Shown here: one piece after another, positions 58,301-64,000 of the stretch
Layout: every line of letters begins with the position of its first letter
Numbering within the stretch: the first letter of the stretch is position 1
DNA from: Lycocorax pyrrhopterus obiensis
Lineage: Eukaryota; Chordata; Aves; Passeriformes; Paradisaeidae
Direction of reading: 5' to 3'
Assembly: GCA_014706295.1 (NCBI GenBank)
Contig: JACSVZ010000022.1
Span: 10,310,830 to 10,374,829, forward strand
DNA length: 64,000 nt
The notes under the pieces: generated by a model
Database searches by the model: none
Seen by the model: the letters and a program-made list of their open reading frames with translations, nothing else
What the model was told of the DNA's origin: nothing
Position numbers and translations under genes: made by a program

Positions 58301-61300
58301 GATGGGGAAATGCCAGGTTCTGCTCCACCAGGGACTGGCAGGAGCCACAGCAACTCATCCTGCACAGAGATCTGATCTGGCTGTATGTGACAGTCCCCCA
58401 CATACTCTAGGGCAAGAAAATAGAGCATCACCCACAAGAAAGGAGGACCCACCCCAGACCCCAGAAAATGCCCCCCAGCAACCCTCTGGGTACCTAGCAC
58501 TGGCTGGGCCACCATGGACTGGGTCTGCTGCAGAGCCAGGAGCAGAGCAAAGCCCTTGCCCAGCACCGGTCTAGGGAAAGCATCTGGTCCCCAACGCCCC
58601 AGAGCTCAGGAAACAGGAAACCAGTTCGACTTTTTCAGTTACTGAAACAGCCTGAGCTTTCAACACCTCGTGCCACACACTGCCACAAGAGGCCAAGGAT
58701 GTTACCATGAGCTCCAGCTGCCCGTGTCACCCATCCCAATAAGGGTGCTGAAGAGCTCTCCCCTCTGCAGGGCAGCAAGGACTGTGCCAAGAGGAGTTTT
58801 AGTTGGATATCAGGAAAAGGTTCTTCACCCAGAGGGTGGCTGGGCTCTGTTACAGACTCCCCAGGGATGTGGTCATGGCCCCGAGCCTGCCAGATTTCAA
58901 GAACTGTTTGGAAAACACTCTCAGAAACATGGTGGGATTTTTGGAGTTGTCCTGTGAAGGGTCAGAAGTTGGACTCGATCCTTGTGGGTCCCTTCCAACT
59001 CAGGATATTCTGATTCTGTGATTCTGAGCCATAAAAGCTCCTCAGGGTGTGCTGGCCTTGTCCCATGATGGTGTCCACTCACACCTCCACAAGCTCTCCC
59101 AGTGATGCTGTATGGGGTGCTGTCTTCCCAGGACCCCCAGGGCTTTGGTTCCCACCACCAAGGGACAACACCCTAAGAGGCTGGGCAAATACCCTAAAAA
59201 CCCGGCTCTGCTGCAGGGCAACAGTGCTCTAAAACCTCCCAATAAAATGAACTGAAGCCTTGGGTAGCCCTGCCCCTGTCACACTTATCCTTGTGCTGTA
59301 GTACCTGATAGTGTGGGACAGGGCCAGGATCCCCAGCACGAAGAAATACATGGAAAGCAGAAGATTGATGTACTCTTGAGAGAATATCTGCAAGACAAAA
59401 CCACAGAGGGGTTAGTTACCACAGCATCCTCCCCATCCTCACGCTCCTGTTGGCAGCAGCTGTGTCAGTGCCCCAGGGAGATGAGAAGAATAGCTGGAAT
59501 AACCCAAATTCCTGCATGCTGAGGGAGAATATGTTGGAAATAGCCACGTGCTCAAAGAACAAGCACAATGGGCCCATGAGCTGTTGCACATCTGTGAGCT
59601 GCTCAGGTCAAAAAATAACTCCAGTGCTGCAGAAAGGAGGCCAGAGCTTCCCCCACAGAACAGGGAGTGAGGCACCACTCCCAGGGGCTGCCCAGGCCCA
59701 GGGGAGCAGCAGCATCCCCTGCCCTAATTAAACAGGGCAGTATTAAAACTCCCGCCCTCCAAGACACATGCTCCCTTACTGAATCACACCCCTACAAACC
59801 AGCGTGGAGGGATCCTGGGGCCCTCCTTGCTCTCCTGGAAGGGGGATGCTGGAATAGGAGAGCACATGGCACACAGCCATCGGCAGAGAAGGGACTGAAC
59901 TGCACCATTCCCAACTCTGCACCTTAACCCTCACCTCCTGGACAGCCAGGAACACCCTGGCACCTTGCAGGTCTCCCGAAACAACACAGCTGGAAGCTGC
60001 CATGCCCACAGGATCACTCTGTGCTGCAGCTCTACAGCTCTCCAGACCCCTCTGGGAGCTCAGCCATGTGCCAGCCCAAGGTGCTTGAGGCTAAGACACC
60101 TTCTCCACACCACCAAAAGCACGTGCTACCAAGAGCTCCCATCCATTACTCAGGTCATCTGACTCTGCCTGTGGGCTCTGAACATCTAAAAGACTTCACC
60201 TGATCACAGAGGGGCTCCCCGAGGCCTGCAGCCGACATGGCTCCAGGAGCACAGCATGGAGCACAACACACAGGCAGCAGCATTTGCCCCTCGGAGTCCC
60301 TGGCACCCTCTGGCTCCAGCCTGTGCCCTGTCAGGTTGGCCCACGTAGGCAGGAAGAGCTCAGGGCTATTTGCTCCTCGGCAGCTCTCCAGAACCAACCT
60401 GTGCACAAACAGGCTCTGATTTCCCCCAAGCTGTGACAATTCAGGCAAGAACTGACGTCCTCCTGCGCGGTGACACCAAAGAGCTCGATCTGTGCAGCCT
60501 TACACACCTTCTGTCCCAACACTAAGGGCCAAAACCAGAGTCAGTTATGGGAGCTCCTGCCAGGCAGGAGGACGTCCTGCCCCAGCTCCAGTGCCACTCA
60601 CTTACTTTAAAGAAGAGGTAGAGCCCCAGGAGGGTGCAACTGGCAACAATGGGAAAGCGAGCAGCATCTCGGCTGGTAATGGTCTCTGGCATCTCCGAGG
60701 AGTTCTGGGGAGGGAAGGAGAGGACAGGAATGGATCAGCCCCTGCTCTGGCTTCACACCTGAGCAGAGGGTGAACAGACACAACATGCAGGGCTCCACAG
60801 TGGTTTTGAGAGGGACAAAACACCCACTGGCCCCTGCTGTATCTGGAGGTGAGCCTGTATCAGAGGCAGAGCCTGAGATGGAAAACACAAACCTTGCACT
60901 TGTCCTTCCCAGGGCAGCCACAATTTACTGCTTTTCTCCTCTTGGAGAAGGAAAAAAACCCTGTGCTGGCGTTGTTCCTTTCTCCCCTGCCCAGAGGGGA
61001 GCTGGGCTCCCTCACCGCTCACGCCCAGCCAGCCCCATCTGTGCCACCATCTGTGATCACCCTGTGCATGATGCGTCTCTCCAGCCACCTTCTCATCCCT
61101 CACCTTGCTCTTGGGACACTTCTCATGCTCAAAAGCCCCAGATTTATAAACCCCTTCCAAGACATCTTTGCACCAGCTCAACCAGCCCCTTTCAAGCCAT
61201 TTCCCACAGGAGACCTTCAGCTTTCGGGGGAGGCAGAGGGCTGCCTGTTTTCTGCCTGTTCCCTGCCCGCTCCAGGCCCAGCTGGCTGCTGCTCAGAGAT

Positions 61301-62210
61301 CTAATCTCACTCAGGCAAACACCTGCGGCCAGCACAGATCGAGGACACCTCAGAAGCCCTTGTGCAGCTTAGCCCGGGCACGGCAGTTGTCGTGCTGTGC
61401 CCAGCAGCGCAGAGGCACCCAAATTCCTGCTGCTCACTGCAGAGTGAGAGATGAGAACCCCCTGCCCTGAACCACGGTTGGGCTCTGCTCACAGCCCCCC
61501 ACTGCCTCGGCTGCCAGAAGCCCCTCAAGATCAACTGAAGCCTCTGATATGAGGCTTAAGGGCACACAAGGAGATTTTAAAAATAGTAATAGATCAGACT
61601 GTGTAAAACAGTCCTCCCTCCTGAGCTACAGCAGCCCAAGTGTTGAGATTTAAGTCTCTGCTGTGACATGCAGAGAACAGCGGGAGGGGTACCGGGACAG
61701 GACAGGCTGTGCAGGCAGGAGAGCACCCCCGGACCAGCCCCAGTGCCGCGGGGCAAAGCCACACACGAGTCCCACCAACACAGCTCCTCTTGAGCAGGGA
61801 CAAGGGACGGTTGTGTTTTGCAGCACTTGAATTTATCGGGGCGGTGAGGACGTGGCTGGAGAAGCCCCGGGGGAAGCCAACTCTCTCCCCGGGGTCCCCT
61901 GCGTCTCCAGGCCCAGGGCCGGGGCCGAGGACATGCAGCTGCCGGTCCTCCCGTGGAACGGGGCGCCCGGAGGGGACCCTTAGGGAGAGGCGAGGCCTAT
62001 AGGCCCGGCTGCCCCGAGCCGCGGGGGTACCTTGCTCTTGGCGCAGCTGACGGAGCGCAGCGCCCCGAAGAAGATGGGCAGCAGCGCCATGAGGACGAGG
62101 CTGCCGTAGGCCAGCGCCATGCCCTCGGGGGTGGCGGGCGGGCGGGCGGGGGTCCCGGCCCCGGGCGCGGCCCCGGCGGCGCTGCCGTTGTGCGCCGCGG
62201 GCTCCTCCAT
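49312..62210 (-). CDS. HM13: HM13, signal peptide peptidase (12 coding exons, 370 aa)
   Basis: HM13 is the ER intramembrane aspartyl protease that cleaves signal-peptide remnants and works with ER quality control. Exons: 62210-62031, 60704-60606, 59387-59305, 58201-58113, 57357-57272, 57159-57034, 55137-55080, 54556-54473, 54129-54093, 53105-53003, 52239-52154, 49393-49312. All borders are GT-AG and phases close to 370 aa (human 377). The catalytic motifs are all present: YD (Y217-D218, LFIYDVFW), GLGD (D264) and PAL (316-318). N-glycosylation sites are NGS at residue 8 and NSS at 61. Nine membrane spans are expected from the family. The C-terminus is SKKEK, an ER-retrieval signal. Exon 9 is a 37-nt microexon. 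The first ATG giving the GMALAYGSL first span is 62210. Differences from human are mostly at the two ends. Confidence 0.97.
50223..50310 (+). repeat. Polypurine (GA-rich) tract
   Basis: Nearly all bases over about 85 nt are A or G on the plus strand (GGAGAGAGAGGAAG through GAGAGAGAAAAAG). It lies in the last HM13 intron and can form triplex or other non-B DNA. Confidence 0.85.
52380..52627 (+). mobile_element. CR1 LINE 3'-end fragment
   Basis: CR1 landmarks: ACTGGATATTAGAAGG, AAATTCTTCCCTGTGAGAGG, GCAGCCCAGAGAAGCTGTGG, TCCCTGGAAGTGTTCAAGGC, GGTGTCTCTGCCCGTGGC, GGTCTCCAAGGTCCCTTCC. It lies antisense to HM13 in the intron between coding exons 11 and 10. Confidence 0.93.
53981..54054 (+). repeat. 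Copy A of a duplicated intronic segment
   Basis: This stretch, ending in CTACAAAAGCAGCTCAAATA then a TGCTGCAAGA-like end, is clearly homologous to 56459-56529, with a handful of substitutions and a small length difference in the pyrimidine tract. Confidence 0.85.
54158..54245 (+). repeat. GGCAGCGAAGGGCCAGA minisatellite
   Basis: Short tandem array of imperfect units (GGCAGCGAAGGGCCAGAGGA / GCAGCGAAGGGACAGCGAGG) in the HM13 intron beside microexon 9. Confidence 0.75.
56459..56529 (+). repeat. Copy B of the duplicated intronic segment
   Basis: Partner of 53981-54054, in a different HM13 intron. It shares AGAGCAC, GACTGCG, a CT-rich run and the CTACAAAAGCAGCTCAAATA core. Confidence 0.85.
58034..58056 (+). 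repeat. Poly-A tract
   Basis: A run of about 16 A residues, with flanking A-rich sequence, lies in the HM13 intron next to exon 4. It reads as poly-T on the coding strand. Confidence 0.9.
58785..59030 (+). mobile_element. CR1 LINE 3' end with terminal ATTCTG repeats
   Basis: CR1 landmarks: TTGGATATCAGGAAAAGG, TTCTTCACCCAGAGGGTGG, ACTCCCCAGGGATGTGGTC, GGTGGGATTTTTGGAGTTGT, GGACTCGATCCTTGTGGG, CCCTTCCAACTCAGGATATT, ending in tandem ATTCTG units. It keeps the true 3' terminus and belongs to a different subfamily from the other copies. It lies antisense in the HM13 intron between exons 4 and 3. Confidence 0.94.
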
Positions 62211-62480
62211 GGCGGCTGCTCCCACCGCGGTCCGCGCCGACACGTCCCCTTACCGGCCGGAAGCGCGTCACGCGTCGCGGCGCTGAGGCCGGCCCCGCCC
62301 CCGCGGCCCCGGTGCCAGGAGAAGGGCAGCGCTCGGAGCCGCCCCCCGCGGCCCCCGCGCCGCCACCCTCGGGCTGCCCAGCCCCCGCCGTGCGAAGGGC
62401 AGGGGAGAGCCCGAGGAGGTGCCTACGGGCCGGGGTCCCGGTTTCCCGCAGCCCCCCCCCACCCCGAGCACGAGCGGGGA
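62211..62480 (-). promoter_or_regulatory. HM13: HM13 CpG-island promoter
   Basis: Dense CpG sequence surrounds exon 1 and extends upstream; no TATA box was seen. It is typical of a housekeeping gene. A plus-strand frame of 216 codons through the island is a composition artefact. Confidence 0.7.
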
Positions 62481-62499
62481 GGCGGCAGCTCTATGGGTC

Positions 62500-64000
62500 A
62501 TAGACCCGAGCGAGTTGGGTCGGGGGCTCCTGGGCTGCCCTGGGTTTTCCTGCCCTTCACCGTTTTCCAAGGACCTCCCCCCTGTTTTTGGGAATCCCCC
62601 TGACTGCACCCAGCCCACCCGTGGTCAGAGCCGACAGCCTCTCTGTAAAATGCCTTACAAATGGCAGCAAATTCTTCCCACACGCTGGACTGGGACCAGG
62701 GCTCTGGTGGAAAATTGGCCGAAATGTGTGTTTTCCTCACAAATACTCCAAGCCACTGGCAGCTCGGCTGTGCCACCAAGTCTTTTCCTCCTCCTCCTCC
62801 TCGCCGGGATGAAAGTCTGCTGAGGAGCAAAAATTGGTGAAGATTGGAGCACAGTGAAATGGTGCTGCCCCCAGTTTAGATCTGAGCCATGGGCAGGAGA
62901 TGGGAGCACAGCAGGGATTAAAACGCAAGCCTTTGATTTTTCTTTTTAATGTCTTTTAAATTTTATATTTTAAATAGAAGGAATCTATTTCAGGACCGGG
63001 GTGATTCATAGTTCCATGTTTCAGGCGGAGGCCAGATGGGAAGGCCTCCTGGGAGCCCCTCTCTGCGGGGTTGGCCTCCTGCCCGGGATGCTGCCCTCTC
63101 CCTGTGACTGCTGCTCCCACAGCGGAGAAGGATGGGCGGCAGCAGGCAGCGTGCCCCACATCCTACTGCATCCCACCCTGCTGCCTGCCGTGGCCCAGCC
63201 TGGCACAGCACAGCTCCTGATCCTGTCACTGCCCCTTCCGAGGGCTCATCTGCCTTCTAAATCCCAGCCTGGCTTGGGAATCCTCACAAAGGGCAGGGTC
63301 GCTGTGCAGAGCAAGAGGGGGGAGTCCGGGGCTGCTGTCCCAGGGTGGCCGTGTGCCAGCCAGGAGCCAGCAGGGTCCCATGGAGGTGGGAGCAGGGTGG
63401 TGGGTACCAGGGCTGATGGCACTGGGGACTGGGGGAGATTGTACTAGGGCTGGTGGCCACCCAGGGATGGATGGCATTGGGACTGATGGCCACCCAGAGA
63501 CAGATGGCACTGGGATGGCCCCGAGAGCACTTGCTGGAGCAGCCGGTACCACCGAGACCCGGCAGCACCTTCCCTACGGGTGGGCCCAGGCACTCCCTGG
63601 CCCCCTGCCAGCACCTCCTCCTTCCACCCTCCCTCTGTTTCCCAGCGCTTTACCGTGGCCCCCCTTGGCCTCTCCTCCCACTCCTCCCATCCTCCAGCAC
63701 GGCCGCATTTTTCTGGGTTTGAGCTCATTCTTTCCACTCCCCTCTCTGCTGACTGCCAACTTTCCATCCCATGGCCCCCCTCCCTCGTCTCCTGTCACAG
63801 GGAAACACCAGCTGCAGCTGCGGGAGGGACCGGCAGCAGCAAGGAGCCCCTGTCCCTCAGGTGCAGCCCCCAACCCCGGCGTGGCTGGCGCTGTGTGAAC
63901 CACAGCATCGCCTCCAGCAGCACCGGGAACCGGCGTGCCGGGAGCTCCAGGGCAGAGCAGTAGGAGCAGAGCAGCAGCAAGGATGGAGCAGCAATGCCAT
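62500..64000. other. Sequence upstream of HM13, no gene recognised
   Basis: It contains only chance ORFs, an AT-rich patch at 62930-63000 and a minisatellite at 63405-63515. In mammals REM1 lies beyond HM13; no Ras-like GTPase motif is visible before the window ends. Confidence 0.5.
63405..63515 (+). repeat. TGGCCACCCAGGGATGGATGG minisatellite
   Basis: About four imperfect units of roughly 30 nt contain GATGGCACTGGGACTG and GGTGGCCACCCAG. Confidence 0.75.

Noticed and set aside
49312..62210. MCTS2-type retrogene inside HM13
   Set aside because: This imprinted retrocopy is a eutherian mammal feature. No intronless MCTS-like frame is present in these introns.
61953..62603. 216-codon plus-strand frame over the HM13 first exon
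   Set aside because: It is antisense to the verified HM13 exon 1 in a CpG island, with Arg/Pro/Gly bias and no family signature.
1..64000. CRISPR arrays, bacterial operons, riboswitches or prophage
   Set aside because: The window is vertebrate DNA with spliced genes, CpG islands and LINE fragments; nothing prokaryotic was seen.
1..64000. Transfer RNA, ribosomal RNA or known snoRNA/miRNA genes
   Set aside because: No tRNA box A/box B pair or rRNA-like sequence was noticed. Small intronic RNAs could be missed without a covariance-model scan.

Overview
This window is a piece of an avian nuclear genome. The gene order TPX2(-), BCL2L1(+), a BPI/LBP-type gene(-), ID1(-), HM13(-) is the inverted equivalent of the human 20q11.21 block. 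The encoded Bcl-xL is close to chicken Bcl-xL. The only interspersed repeats I recognise are 3' fragments of the bird/reptile LINE CR1. Introns are compact, GC content is high, and G/C-rich minisatellites are common. I cannot name the species.

Layout. About 200-510 (-) holds a possible terminal exon of an unidentified gene. About 1.6-15.6 kb (-) is a complete TPX2 gene with 16 coding exons, 744 aa, and a non-coding first exon in a CpG island; its promoter has the NF-Y/CHR arrangement of mitotic genes. About 16.5-35.1 kb (+) is BCL2L1 (Bcl-xL, 230 aa). It has a one-exon BH4-to-BH2 segment, a 15-kb intron, a terminal exon encoding the rest of BH2 and the membrane anchor, a preserved Bcl-xS splice donor, and a 9-codon upstream ORF ending 2 nt before the main start. 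About 36.0-40.0 kb (-) is a complete 15-exon secreted BPI/LBP-family gene (510 aa). Its inter-barrel proline linker has been lengthened by a coding minisatellite. About 43.1-44.5 kb (-) is ID1 (120 aa) with a TATA promoter and, 400-500 bp upstream, the conserved BMP-response enhancer. About 49.1-62.2 kb (-) is HM13, signal peptide peptidase (12 coding exons, 370 aa).

The genes do not form one pathway. TPX2 builds the spindle, Bcl-xL protects mitochondria, ID1 blocks bHLH factors downstream of BMP, HM13 cleaves signal peptides in the ER membrane, and the BPI-like protein is probably an extracellular lipid-binding or defence protein. HM13, ID1 and BCL2L1 remain neighbours as in the mammalian block recurrently amplified in pluripotent stem cells. 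Human COX4I2, which lies between ID1 and BCL2L1, was not found; the BPI-like gene occupies that interval.

All exon boundaries were deduced by hand from GT-AG signals, reading phase and remembered family sequences, and every coding model closes in frame. UTR ends are approximate. No alignment or database search was run.
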